DNA from: Persephonella sp.
GTDB taxonomy: Bacteria; Aquificota; Aquificia; Aquificales; Hydrogenothermaceae
DNA length: 7,737 nucleotides
NCBI GenBank assembly: GCA_027081375.1
Contig: JALWKR010000026.1
Coordinates: forward strand, 1-7,737
Direction of reading: 5' to 3'
Made by a program: the position numbers and the translations under genes. The notes beneath the pieces were generated by a model. The model had not been told where the DNA came from. It did no database searches and saw only the letters and a list, made by a program, of their open reading frames with translations. This document shows, one piece after another, positions 1-6,913 of this stretch (positions are counted from its first letter, which is position 1; the number at the start of each line of letters is the position of its first letter).

Positions 1-1064
1 AAGATTTAGACATTGTTGTTTTAGATGAAGCCCATAATATTAAAAATCCTGACGCAAAAAAGACTAAAGCTGTAAGATTTATAAGCAGGTATGCAAAATA
101 CAGATGGGCTTTAAGTGGAACACCTCTACAGAACAACCTGAAAGAACTTGTATCTTTGTATTCTTTCTTATTCCCAGATAGAGAAATAAAGACAAATATA
201 TCGGCAGAAGAAGCTAAAGAGCTAATAAGACCTATAATGCTTAGAAGACTAAAGAAAGATGTACTTTCCCAGCTTCCAGAAAAACTGCCTCCAGAAATAG
301 AAAAATTAGAACTTACTCCTGTGCAGAAAAAGGAGTATGAGGAAGTTTTAGGGAAGGAAACTGAGAGACTTCTTTCTATAGCTAAAAGATATAGAGCAGA
401 AAAAAACTTTAATTTTATTATGAAACAAAATATTATTTCTGCAATACAAAAGCTTAGACAAATTTGTAACTTCCCTTCAAAAAGTATAGAAAGTCCTAAA
501 ATGGACAGATTAAGGGAGATAATACTTGAACTTATAAAAAATGATGAGAAAGTTGTTGTGTTTACAAACTTTATTAAAGAAGGTGTAGATAAAATAGTAA
601 AAAATCTAAAAATGTATATAAATCCAGATTATATAGTTGTTTATCATGGTAAAATGTCCCATGAGGAAAAGAAAAAAGCTGTAAAAGAGTTTAGAGAAAA
701 TCCAAAGAAATATATATTTATTGGAACGATATCCTCAGCAGGGGAAGGGTTAACCTTAACAGAAGCCAGTTATGCAGTGTTTTTTGATCTTCACTGGAAC
801 CCAGCAAAAATATGGCAGGCAGAGGATAGAATTCACAGAATAGGACAGACAAAAAGAGTAAATATATATAACCTTATAATGAAAAACACAATAGAAGAAA
901 AAATTCTGCAAAAACTTGAAGAAAAAAGAATTTTAATTGAAAATGTTATTGATAACGTCGATAATAAGGAAGATGAAATATTAACTTTAAATGACTTAGC
1001 AAATCTTCTAGATTTAAAAATTTTAAGGGAGAGTGAAAGTGAGAGCAGTAAAAACCCAGCCTAA
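1..1064 (+). CDS. SNF2-family DEAH-box ATPase/helicase, C-terminal part (5' end outside window)
   Basis: The frame is open from the left edge, so only the last 353 residues are present. SNF2 proteins are ATP-driven double-stranded DNA translocases that remodel protein-DNA complexes; the bacterial members' targets are mostly unknown. In fragment numbering, the Walker B box DEAH is at 8-11 and motif III SGTPLQN at 38-44. Motif IV-like VVVFTNF is near 184-190, motif V (G241 onward, SAGEGLTLTEAS) follows, and motif VI QAEDRIHRIGQ with the arginine finger is at 272-282. The order and sequence are diagnostic of the SNF2 group within superfamily 2, and the RecA-like lobe 2 looks intact. The N-terminal lobe with Walker A lies upstream of the window. 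The tail after about residue 300 is short and acidic. The 3' end overlaps the next gene, implying one transcript. A TTG at 156 is not a start, because the conserved motifs lie before it. Confidence 0.93.
   Translation, partial: DLDIVVLDEAHNIKNPDAKKTKAVRFISRYAKYRWALSGTPLQNNLKELVSLYSFLFPDREIKTNISAEEAKELIRPIMLRRLKKDVLSQLPEKLPPEIEKLELTPVQKKEYEEVLGKETERLLSIAKRYRAEKNFNFIMKQNIISAIQKLRQICNFPSKSIESPKMDRLREIILELIKNDEKVVVFTNFIKEGVDKIVKNLKMYINPDYIVVYHGKMSHEEKKKAVKEFRENPKKYIFIGTISSAGEGLTLTEASYAVFFDLHWNPAKIWQAEDRIHRIGQTKRVNIYNLIMKNTIEEKILQKLEEKRILIENVIDNVDNKEDEILTLNDLANLLDLKILRESESESSKNPA
1025..1031 (+). promoter_or_regulatory. Ribosome-binding site that selects the GTG start of the PAS gene
   Basis: AAGGGAG lies inside the end of the helicase gene. 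It is one base from a GTG at 1033 but seven bases from the in-frame GTG at 1039. Normal Shine-Dalgarno spacing therefore favours 1039. No in-frame ATG is available before the PAS domain. Confidence 0.6.
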
Positions 1065-2415
1065 AAATGTTGAAGCTAAATTTAATGTAGATGAAATATT
1101 TTTTTCAAGTACAGACTTAAAAGGTATTATCCTTTCAGGAAACAAAGTATTTTTTGATGTTGCAAAGTATGAACCTGAAGAGTTAATTGGTTCTCCACAT
1201 AATATAGTAAGGCATCCTGATATGCCTAAAACTATTTTTAAACTTTTGTGGGATTACATTAAAGGAAAAAAGCCCATAGTTGCCTATGTAAAGAATCTTG
1301 CAAAAGACGGTTCTTTTTACTGGGTGGTGGCTTTAGTTTTACCAATTATTGGTAGAGATGGAAAAATTAAAAAATATCTTTCAATAAGAGTAAAACCAAC
1401 AAGTAAATACTTTGAAATTATTCCAGCATTATATAAGAAACTAAAAGAGGTTGAAAACAAATACGGTGTAGACGATGCAATAAGCTACCTTTCTGAAGAG
1501 TTAGAAAAGTTAGGATTTGGTAGCTATGACGATTTTATGTACTCAGTTCTTAGAGAAGAAATTCTATCAAAAGCTGATGTTTTAAAAGTAAAATCAATAG
1601 ATATTTATCCAAAAGATGAGTTTTCAAGGGCAATATATGCAATATTTAAGTTTGCAAAAGATATAGACAATATCTACGATGAGATATACTCAAAAATAGG
1701 AAAACTTGAAGAGTTTGGAAAGATTTTAAAGGAAAAATCTGAGTATGTTTTTAACTTAACAGATAATATTAGACTTATATCCCTTAACTCCTCTGTTGAA
1801 TCTTTTAAATTAGGTAGTGATGGAGCTTCTTTTTCTGTTTTATCTGCTGAAATGAGAAAAAATTCAGAGGTTGGAAATAAGATTATTGAAGAGATGAAAA
1901 ATACTACTGATGAAATATCTATAGTTTTAAGGAATATTGTTGATTCTATTAGCATTTCTAAACTTGAGATTATAGCAATTACTCAGTTTCTAAATGAGAT
2001 TATAAACTACGGAAAAGATGAACATTCTGGACAAAGTCTTTGCGATCTTATGTATCTACTTGACAAAAACTCACAGGAAGATATGAAACTTTCCTATGAG
2101 TTAAATAAACTTCTTCAGGACATAAATGAGAATATCAAAAAGCTAAAAATCCTTATAAAAAGATTGGAGTTTCTATATCTAAATGGGATGGTTGAATCTG
2201 CCCATCAAACAGAAACTAGTTTTTCAATAATCTTTACAGAAGTTAACAAACTTGTTGAGTCAACAAGGTCTATTGTTACAGAGATAAACAACCCTCTTCT
2301 TGAAGTAATTGATGAAAACAAAAAGATATTTGCAAATATTCAGAAGGTTTCCACAGATTTAGATAAAATAAAGAAACACCTTTCTGCTGTAAACGCTTCT
2401 TGCCAGACATACTAA
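1039..2415 (+). CDS. Soluble Aer-like PAS sensor with degenerate chemoreceptor (MCP) hairpin
   Basis: From the GTG at 1039 (preferred over GTG 1033 on RBS spacing) the product is 458 residues. Residues about 13-120 are a PAS domain very like the FAD-binding PAS of the E. coli aerotaxis receptor Aer. It has the SSTDLKG strand, an Asn in [18 protein letters not shown] at 54-64, then VKN and DGSFYWV. The Aer residues Asn34, Arg57, His58 and Asp60 have counterparts, so FAD binding is plausible (inference). After a helical linker, residues about 240-285 resemble the tip and descending arm of a methyl-accepting receptor: [12 protein letters not shown], then G259, G262, F and AEMRK. Several signalling positions differ from the consensus. 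The remaining C-terminus is Lys/Glu/Ile-rich and probably coiled coil. No membrane segment is visible, so the protein should be cytoplasmic. The gene overlaps the helicase gene by 26 bases and is followed 10 bases later by the slipin gene. A role in redox or energy sensing is likely; the output partner is unknown. Confidence 0.85.
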   Translation: MRAVKTQPKNVEAKFNVDEIFFSSTDLKGIILSGNKVFFDVAKYEPEELIGSPHNIVRHPDMPKTIFKLLWDYIKGKKPIVAYVKNLAKDGSFYWVVALVLPIIGRDGKIKKYLSIRVKPTSKYFEIIPALYKKLKEVENKYGVDDAISYLSEELEKLGFGSYDDFMYSVLREEILSKADVLKVKSIDIYPKDEFSRAIYAIFKFAKDIDNIYDEIYSKIGKLEEFGKILKEKSEYVFNLTDNIRLISLNSSVESFKLGSDGASFSVLSAEMRKNSEVGNKIIEEMKNTTDEISIVLRNIVDSISISKLEIIAITQFLNEIINYGKDEHSGQSLCDLMYLLDKNSQEDMKLSYELNKLLQDINENIKKLKILIKRLEFLYLNGMVESAHQTETSFSIIFTEVNKLVESTRSIVTEINNPLLEVIDENKKIFANIQKVSTDLDKIKKHLSAVNASCQTY

Positions 2416-2420
2416 AGGAG
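2414..2420 (+). promoter_or_regulatory. Ribosome-binding site of the slipin gene, overlapping the upstream stop codon
   Basis: AAAGGAG shares two bases with the TAA (2413-2415) of the PAS gene and stands five bases before the ATG at 2426. This arrangement indicates translational coupling between the two genes. Confidence 0.75.
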
Positions 2421-2425
2421 ATGCT

Positions 2426-3292
2426 ATGTCTAGAATTCTACCTATTTTAATTTTTGTAGGAATATATATCTTTATAGCTGCAGGACCAGAAATTCTTCAT
2501 TATATAAATTCTTACGCACAGGAGCTTGGCATGACACCACCAATTTTAATATTTATTATTCTTTTTATTATCTTCCTTGCATCAGCAATTAAAATCCTTC
2601 CTGAGTATGAAAGGGGGGTTATTTTCCGTTTAGGTAGAGTTATTGGGGCTAAAGGACCAGGGATTATTATCCTTATTCCTTTCATAGATAAAATGGTTAG
2701 AGTATCTTTAAGAGTTGTTACTCTGGATGTTCCCACTCAGGATATTATTACTAAGGACAACGTTCCAGTAAAAGTAGATGCTGTTGTTTATTTTAGAGTT
2801 GTAGACCCTGTTAAAGCTATAGTTAATGTAGAAGATTATATATATGCAACATCCCAGATAGCCCAGACTACTTTAAGAAGTGTTTGTGGACAGGCTGAGT
2901 TTGATGAGCTTTTATCCCACAGAGATAAGATAAATATGAAACTACAGGAAATTATTGATAAAGAAACTGACGCATGGGGAGTAAAAGTTGTTTCTGTGGA
3001 ACTAAAAAGAATAGACCTTCCTGAAGAACTTGTAAAAGCTATGGCAAAGCAGGCAGAAGCAGAAAGGGAAAGAAGAGCAAAAATAATATCTGCTGAAGCT
3101 GAGTATCAAGCTGCAGAAAAACTAGTTGAAGCTGCCGAGATGCTTTCTAAACAGCCAATAGCTATACAGCTTAGATATCTTGAAACATTAAATAATATTG
3201 GGCAAAAGGGTACTAAAACTATTGTTTTTCCATTTCCTACTGAAGTTATGGAGTTGATAGAGAGTTTTAGAGAAAAAAGGAAAGAAAGTTAA
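2426..3292 (+). CDS. Slipin: SPFH/band 7 (stomatin-like) membrane protein
   Basis: SPFH proteins oligomerise on membranes and organise microdomains or regulate membrane proteases and channels. Residues 4-25 and 39-57 are hydrophobic and look like two membrane segments. From about residue 58 the canonical slipin sequence follows: a [13 protein letters not shown] strand, [28 protein letters not shown] (about 101-125), then [32 protein letters not shown]. The Ala/Glu-rich coiled coil [18 protein letters not shown] leads to the C-terminal ILV-type segment. At 288 residues it is about 30 longer than typical slipins because of an added N-terminal hydrophobic segment. An in-frame ATG at 2531 (residue 36) with its own AGGAG would give a conventional one-segment slipin. 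The usual genomic partner NfeD is not adjacent, although it may be elsewhere. It is the last gene of the operon, before the terminator at 3296-3321. The exact physiological target cannot be told from sequence. Confidence 0.92.
   Translation: MSRILPILIFVGIYIFIAAGPEILHYINSYAQELGMTPPILIFIILFIIFLASAIKILPEYERGVIFRLGRVIGAKGPGIIILIPFIDKMVRVSLRVVTLDVPTQDIITKDNVPVKVDAVVYFRVVDPVKAIVNVEDYIYATSQIAQTTLRSVCGQAEFDELLSHRDKINMKLQEIIDKETDAWGVKVVSVELKRIDLPEELVKAMAKQAEAERERRAKIISAEAEYQAAEKLVEAAEMLSKQPIAIQLRYLETLNNIGQKGTKTIVFPFPTEVMELIESFREKRKES
2520..2524 (+). promoter_or_regulatory. Possible internal ribosome-binding site for a shorter slipin
   Basis: AGGAG stands six bases before an in-frame ATG at 2531, inside the slipin gene. 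Initiation there would remove the first hydrophobic segment and leave a 253-residue slipin of usual length. It could be coincidental, since GAG codons often create such sites. Confidence 0.35.
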
Positions 3293-3295
3293 ATG

Positions 3296-3321
3296 AAAGC
3301 CTGCCTTCTGGCAGGCTTTTT
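3296..3321 (+). terminator. Rho-independent terminator after the slipin gene, between convergent genes
   Basis: A perfect 10-bp stem, AAAGCCTGCC paired with GGCAGGCTTT, with a TTCT loop is followed by T5-A-T4. It begins three bases after the slipin stop codon and ends a few bases before the tpx stop on the other strand. On the minus strand the hairpin is followed only by a broken T run (TTTCATTT), so termination of tpx there may be weaker. It is the most GC-rich short stretch in the surroundings. Confidence 0.93.
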
Positions 3322-3324
3322 ATT

Positions 3325-3828
3325 TTATAAAGATTTTACGCAAGCTAAAACGTCATCGTAGTTAGGTTCTTCTGTGATTTCAGGAACAAGCTGTTTGTAA
3401 ACAATTTTTCCTTCAGCATCTACAACAAATACAGCTCTTGCTAAGATACCTTTTAAAGCACCTTCAGCAATAAGAACACCGTACTTTTCCATATCTCTGT
3501 ATCTAAAGTCAGAAGCAACTGTAACGTTACCTATGCTGTAAGATTCACAGAATCTTTTTTCAGCAAAAGGTAAGTCCATTGACACTACTGTTACATCAAT
3601 ATCAAGTCCTGCAACAAGCTCATTGAATTTTTTAGTTTCTGTTTCACATACAGGTGTGTCTAATGAAGGAACAGTAATAATAAGTTGCGGTTTTCCTTTT
3701 GCTCCACCAATTGTTTTTTCTGAAAGATCAGAAGCCACAACAACAGCTTCAGGGGCTCTGTCTCCTACGTTAAGTTCAGGTCCTGCTAAAGCTACTGGAT
3801 TTCCTTTTAAATTAACTGTTACTGCCAT
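3325..3828 (-). CDS. tpx: Thiol peroxidase Tpx (atypical 2-Cys peroxiredoxin)
   Basis: Tpx reduces hydrogen peroxide and alkyl hydroperoxides in the cytoplasm (or periplasmic face, by family) using thioredoxin as reductant. The 167-residue length matches the family. The peroxidatic cysteine is C61 in PSLDTPVCETE, with the catalytic Thr at 58 and Pro at 54. The resolving cysteine is C94 in KRFCESYS, the arrangement of E. coli Tpx (C61/C95). An Arg in ILARAVFVVD and the N-terminal VTVNLKGNPV hairpin also fit. No signal peptide is present, so the protein should be cytoplasmic. A further cysteine, C163, lies five residues from the C-terminus. The start is fixed by a strong ribosome-binding site (TAGGAGGT, five to six bases away). 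It is a single-gene unit with its own promoter region and convergent to the slipin operon. Confidence 0.97.
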   Translation of the reverse strand: MAVTVNLKGNPVALAGPELNVGDRAPEAVVVASDLSEKTIGGAKGKPQLIITVPSLDTPVCETETKKFNELVAGLDIDVTVVSMDLPFAEKRFCESYSIGNVTVASDFRYRDMEKYGVLIAEGALKGILARAVFVVDAEGKIVYKQLVPEITEEPNYDDVLACVKSL

Positions 3829-3830
3829 AC

Positions 3831-3839
3831 TAACCTCCT
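3831..3839 (-). promoter_or_regulatory. Strong ribosome-binding site of tpx
   Basis: On the minus strand AGGAGGTTA lies just before the ATG at 3828. It is close to the full anti-Shine-Dalgarno complement and the strongest in the window, suggesting high translation of tpx. Confidence 0.8.
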
Positions 3840-3862
3840 AAGGTTTTATTTAGTTGGTTAGT

Positions 3863-3868
3863 ATTGTA
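3863..3868 (-). promoter_or_regulatory. Predicted -10 element of the tpx promoter
   Basis: TACAAT on the minus strand matches TATAAT at five of six positions. It predicts transcription starting at about 3856, giving a leader of about 28 bases. The -35 position (3886-3891) reads TAAAAG, which does not resemble TTGACA. That is what an activator-dependent promoter would show. Confidence 0.45.
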
Positions 3869-3890
3869 AAAAATCTTTTCATTACCTTTT

Positions 3891-3904
3891 ATGATAAAAA
3901 TCAA
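3891..3904 (-). promoter_or_regulatory. Possible CRP/FNR-family operator upstream of tpx
   Basis: On the plus strand the site reads ATGAT-AAAA-ATCAA, which is 9 of 10 to the FNR-type box TTGAT-N4-ATCAA. On the minus strand (the tpx sense) it reads TTGAT-TTTT-ATCAT. Its centre at 3897.5 is 41.5 bases upstream of the start predicted from the TACAAT element, the classic class II activator position. AT-rich DNA can produce such palindromes by chance, and TTTTATGATAAAA overlaps it, so the call is moderate. Confidence 0.4.
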
Positions 3905-3912
3905 ACAATGTT

Positions 3913-6222
3913 TTATTTTATCTCCATGGTGACACCGTTTGAAATGTTTCCTGCCTTATCTTTAGCACATATATGGTAGAAACCTTTTTTTCGAGGAAGA
4001 GAAAACTGAGGATACTTTCCTTTATAAACTATCTCTCCTTCTTTACAGGACTTTAAAGGTTTATTAGAGTAGGCAACTAAGTATTCTTCTATTCCCGAGA
4101 GATTATCAGAAAAGTATTTTAGTTTGAAAATTAATTTTTTATCCTCCTTTTTTACGCTAATTTGTTTCTCTTTTGGAGGAGTTTTATCATGATATACGTA
4201 TATTTTGTATATATACTTTGAAGAACGTAGCTTATTTCTAACAGATATGTAGAATTTGTATACTTTTTCTTTTTTCAAATTTAGAGTAAATTTTTCTCTG
4301 TAAGGTTTAGCAAATTTAGGATGGCAAAATCCAAAGACGTTTCTGATACAAACCCCTAGTTCATCTTGAGAAAAGAACTCATCCTTTATATTTACATAAA
4401 TGTTAAGTTTATCTTTATTGGTATAGTATCTCTTTGTTATCAAAAAAGAGTTCTTAGGAAATTCCTTGTTTTCTTTATCTTTATCTGTTGTTACAACAAA
4501 TAGAGGCGGCTTAACTGCTACTTCCTTGTATAGATAAAGATTATAACTTTGAAAGAGATCATCCTCTAGTTTAGCTCTTAAGTATAAGAACTGATCTTTA
4601 TCGCTAAAGAAACTTAAAATTTCCTCTCTTTTTTCTTTTTTTGGTTTTCCTTTTTTTATAAGATTTCCTTCTGCATCATATAAATAAAAATCAATGTTCC
4701 CATATCTATTTATAAAATCAGCTTTAATCCTTAATTTACAACCTTTAGGAAGATAAAAACCGAACCAATCTTCATCATTATCTCTTATGGTAAGTTTTTT
4801 TAAAGGTATATACATCTTACATCTATTTTGAGAAAAGTAGCTATCTAGGTATGCTGTCTCCATGTTATCATTTTCTTCATAGTAATCTTCAGGAAGACCA
4901 TTTGTAAGAAAATCGTTTCCATTTTTACTATTTTTAATGTAATCAAAAAAGTCTGAGTATATTCCGTTAGGAGGATGACATCCCCTATCTTTTCCTGAAA
5001 GAACACCAACTATTATCCATTTTTCATCGTTGTCAACAAAGCATTTCCCAAGTAGAGCAGAGCCACTGGAACCTAAGTCTACGCTTCCTATGTTCCAATT
5101 GATTTTAAATCCGTTGTTTTTTCCCTCATCCCTGCAAGAGATATATATCCCTTTGTTCCTTTGGCTAAAATTAATAAAACAGTTTCTACTAACTAAATAT
5201 CCTACATGTAAAGAAAGGGGATTTTCTCTTGGGTAGCTAAATCCTAAAAAATCTCCTTTACATTTTCCTTTTTTTTCCCAATTTATCCATGAGTACGTAT
5301 ATTTTTCAGGATTTAGTTTTCCTTCTATTTCAAGAAGAGCTATATCATTTTTATATATATCTAGAATTTTGCCACCAACAGCAAAATGCCTGTTTTTATA
5401 AGAATCATAAGAATTACAATCACTATTTACATAATCAAACCAAAAGATAGTATTTTTTGCCATCTCATTATCAGGAAAACAGTGGGCTGAAGTTATTATG
5501 ATAGGATCTTTAGGGTGCTTTTTAGAACTAATTAAATTCCCAGAACACTGATATGTGTATGTATCATCAGAGGTTATTATCATAACAGAGGATCTCGCAA
5601 ATCTCCAAAAACCATTATCTAGATTATCTGTAAAACATTTAATATCATATATTTCACACTCAGTTTTTTGTGTATAAGATGTTTCAATTTCAGAAGAAAA
5701 TCTTAATGGTTTATCCCATAGATACATAACCTTATCTATAATAAACGGAAAATCTAAAAGCCTAGATGAGTAATCAAAGTACACATAAACACTATTGGAT
5801 GAAAAATTTATACTCCAAAAATCATTATCAACAGGATTAGACAAATCCTGAACAAAATCCTTATCAAAAACTAGTAAATGACTATCTTTAGGAAGTTTAA
5901 CATGGGAAAAATGAATACGTCCTCCATTATCCCCAAAGTTAAATCTAAAAATACATACAGTTTTATCCTTTTCATCTATACAATTAAAATTATCAATAGA
6001 CACATTCACAGGTACAGCTTTTCCAACAACATCAATATTTCTAGGTAAAGATTTAATTGATACTGTAGAAATTGGATTTTCTATATCCTGCGAATTGGCA
6101 AACTTAATGTACCTGTAAGGATTAATTTTTTCAGGAGAACTGTTTTCCTTTGAAGAAGGTAAATCAGAATTACATGAATATAAAAAAGAAATAAATAATA
6201 AAATAAAAAAAACACTTCTCAT
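3913..6222 (-). CDS. Lipoprotein trypsin-fold serine protease (lysyl-endopeptidase-like) with PPC and Ig-like domains
   Basis: The 769-residue product begins with a signal peptide and lipobox LYSC (lipid-anchored Cys17; Asn at +2 does not suggest inner-membrane retention). Residues about 30-185 form a beta-rich N-terminal region with GGRIHFSHVKLPKD near 100-113, resembling the prodomain-like region of lysyl-endopeptidase relatives. The trypsin-fold (S1) domain spans about 186-432. The triad is His247 (TSAHC), Asp293 (NDIALLEI) and Ser386 (LGSSGSALL), and the spacings of 46 and 93 match chymotrypsin. C226 and C248 correspond to the His-loop disulfide. Residues about 446-565 match the bacterial pre-peptidase C-terminal (PPC) domain: EDYYEENDN, DNDEDWFGFYLPKG, GNIDFYLYDAEGNL. 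Two Ig/FN3-like segments follow, about 575-670 and 675-769; the first is followed by DKTPP and the second ends CAKDKAGNIS. It should act in the periplasm or at the cell surface on proteins; cleavage specificity cannot be read. It lies 56 bases after yceD and is very AT-rich and Lys/Asn/Asp/Ser-rich, suggesting an accessory gene. Confidence 0.88.
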   Translation of the reverse strand: MRSVFFILLFISFLYSCNSDLPSSKENSSPEKINPYRYIKFANSQDIENPISTVSIKSLPRNIDVVGKAVPVNVSIDNFNCIDEKDKTVCIFRFNFGDNGGRIHFSHVKLPKDSHLLVFDKDFVQDLSNPVDNDFWSINFSSNSVYVYFDYSSRLLDFPFIIDKVMYLWDKPLRFSSEIETSYTQKTECEIYDIKCFTDNLDNGFWRFARSSVMIITSDDTYTYQCSGNLISSKKHPKDPIIITSAHCFPDNEMAKNTIFWFDYVNSDCNSYDSYKNRHFAVGGKILDIYKNDIALLEIEGKLNPEKYTYSWINWEKKGKCKGDFLGFSYPRENPLSLHVGYLVSRNCFINFSQRNKGIYISCRDEGKNNGFKINWNIGSVDLGSSGSALLGKCFVDNDEKWIIVGVLSGKDRGCHPPNGIYSDFFDYIKNSKNGNDFLTNGLPEDYYEENDNMETAYLDSYFSQNRCKMYIPLKKLTIRDNDEDWFGFYLPKGCKLRIKADFINRYGNIDFYLYDAEGNLIKKGKPKKEKREEILSFFSDKDQFLYLRAKLEDDLFQSYNLYLYKEVAVKPPLFVVTTDKDKENKEFPKNSFLITKRYYTNKDKLNIYVNIKDEFFSQDELGVCIRNVFGFCHPKFAKPYREKFTLNLKKEKVYKFYISVRNKLRSSKYIYKIYVYHDKTPPKEKQISVKKEDKKLIFKLKYFSDNLSGIEEYLVAYSNKPLKSCKEGEIVYKGKYPQFSLPRKKGFYHICAKDKAGNISNGVTMEIK

Positions 6223-6249
6223 TCCTCTCCCCTCTTATGTATGGGGCTT

Positions 6250-6278
6250 TATGTAATATTATTTTACAACAATATCAA
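6250..6278 (-). promoter_or_regulatory. Weak candidate promoter between yceD and the protease gene
   Basis: Immediately after the yceD stop the minus strand has TTGATA, a 17-base spacer and TACATA, ahead of the protease ribosome-binding site. The -35 is good but the -10 is poor, so the protease may simply be co-transcribed with yceD. A short TGTAA/TTACA inverted repeat lies in the spacer. Confidence 0.2.
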
Positions 6279-6824
6279 TTATTTTTTCTTTTCTAACAAC
6301 ACCTTAAGTTTTGCAAATGGAGAGTTTTCTCTTTCTTTCTCCTTTTGTTGTTCTTCACAGTTACATGGATTTGTGTTTTTATCTGCACCACATATAGGAC
6401 ATATACCTTTACAGTTCTCATCACATAGAGGTTTCATTGGAGTTTGAACTAAGATTTCCTCTCTTAAAAGCTCACTTACATTAAATTTTTCTTCATCTTC
6501 TAAATACTCTGTTATAAGGTCATCTTCGTGTAATTCCTGTTCCTTACCAGGTTTCTTTTTAGAAAGAAAAATATTACTTGTACCTTTTAAATCCATATCA
6601 AAATGCTTTAAACACCTTCCACACTCAAGCTGAACATTTGAATCAATAGAAAGAGAAACCATATATCCATCTTTTTCCTTTAATATAAACATATGAACTT
6701 TTACATTGTCTTCCTTAGAAGAATACTCCTCAGGAAGTTCCAAACTGTTAAATGGAACTTCAAAGTCTCTTTCTATAAAATCCTCATTTTTCAGTTCATT
6801 TTTTAAATTCATATATACAGCCAT
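6279..6824 (-). CDS. yceD: YceD/DUF177 family metal-binding-type protein
   Basis: The 181-residue protein has the family's two cysteine clusters. LECGRC (C68, C71) sits in the middle, and PLCDENCKGICPICGADKN (C134, C138, C142, C145) near the end is followed by PCNC (C154, C156). The intervening acidic strand-helix (EDEEKFNVSELLREEILVQTPMKPL) is also typical. YceD proteins are linked to 23S rRNA/ribosome maturation and usually precede rpmF (ribosomal protein L32). The start ATG at 6824 has a GAGGTGAGGG ribosome-binding region. A second ATG four codons on (M5) is possible but less well placed. The likely promoter is TTGAAA-16-TATATT at 6873-6900. No rpmF follows; the protease gene does instead. 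It diverges from nth. Confidence 0.9.
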   Translation of the reverse strand: MAVYMNLKNELKNEDFIERDFEVPFNSLELPEEYSSKEDNVKVHMFILKEKDGYMVSLSIDSNVQLECGRCLKHFDMDLKGTSNIFLSKKKPGKEQELHEDDLITEYLEDEEKFNVSELLREEILVQTPMKPLCDENCKGICPICGADKNTNPCNCEEQQKEKERENSPFAKLKVLLEKKK

Positions 6825-6872
6825 CTTCCCTCACCTCATAAATTTTAGTTTATTAAACTCAAATTCCGCTTT

Positions 6873-6900
6873 AATATAAACCATTAAAACATTTTTTCAA
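6873..6900 (-). promoter_or_regulatory. Predicted sigma70-type promoter for yceD (and possibly the protease)
   Basis: On the minus strand TTGAAA (6895-6900) and TATATT (6873-6878) are separated by 16 bases, each close to consensus. Transcription would start near 6866, leaving a leader of about 42 bases before the ATG at 6824. Its -35 abuts the nth -10 on the opposite strand. Confidence 0.5.
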
Positions 6901-6906
6901 TATAAT
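6901..6906 (+). promoter_or_regulatory. Consensus -10 element of nth, placed for a leaderless transcript
   Basis: A perfect TATAAT ends seven bases before the nth ATG at 6914, so the predicted start site (about 6913) is at or next to the start codon. No Shine-Dalgarno sequence precedes the ATG. No convincing -35 is seen at the right distance. Confidence 0.5.
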
Positions 6907-6913
6907 TATATTC

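Noticed and set aside
156..1064. A helicase gene beginning at TTG 156
   Set aside because: The same frame continues to the left edge and encodes the DEAH and SGTPLQN motifs before 156, so the gene starts upstream of the window.
1674..1955. Minus-strand open frame inside the PAS gene
   Set aside because: It lies opposite a clearly coding frame with receptor motifs, and has no recognised motif.
2512..2736. Minus-strand open frame inside the slipin gene
   Set aside because: It is a shadow of the conserved SPFH coding frame.
3623..3841. Plus-strand open frame opposite tpx
   Set aside because: The tpx frame carries both catalytic cysteines and a strong ribosome-binding site; the opposite frame has neither motif nor context.
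5030..5236. Plus-strand open frame opposite the protease
   Set aside because: It overlaps the catalytic Ser region of the protease and has no independent support.
6252..6268. TGTAA/TTACA inverted repeat between yceD and the protease
   Set aside because: The stem is only five AT-rich pairs with no T run after it, so it is not a terminator, and as an operator it is not distinguishable from chance.
6241..6447. Plus-strand open frame opposite the yceD 3' end
   Set aside because: It runs antisense to the conserved cysteine cluster of YceD and lacks a ribosome-binding site.
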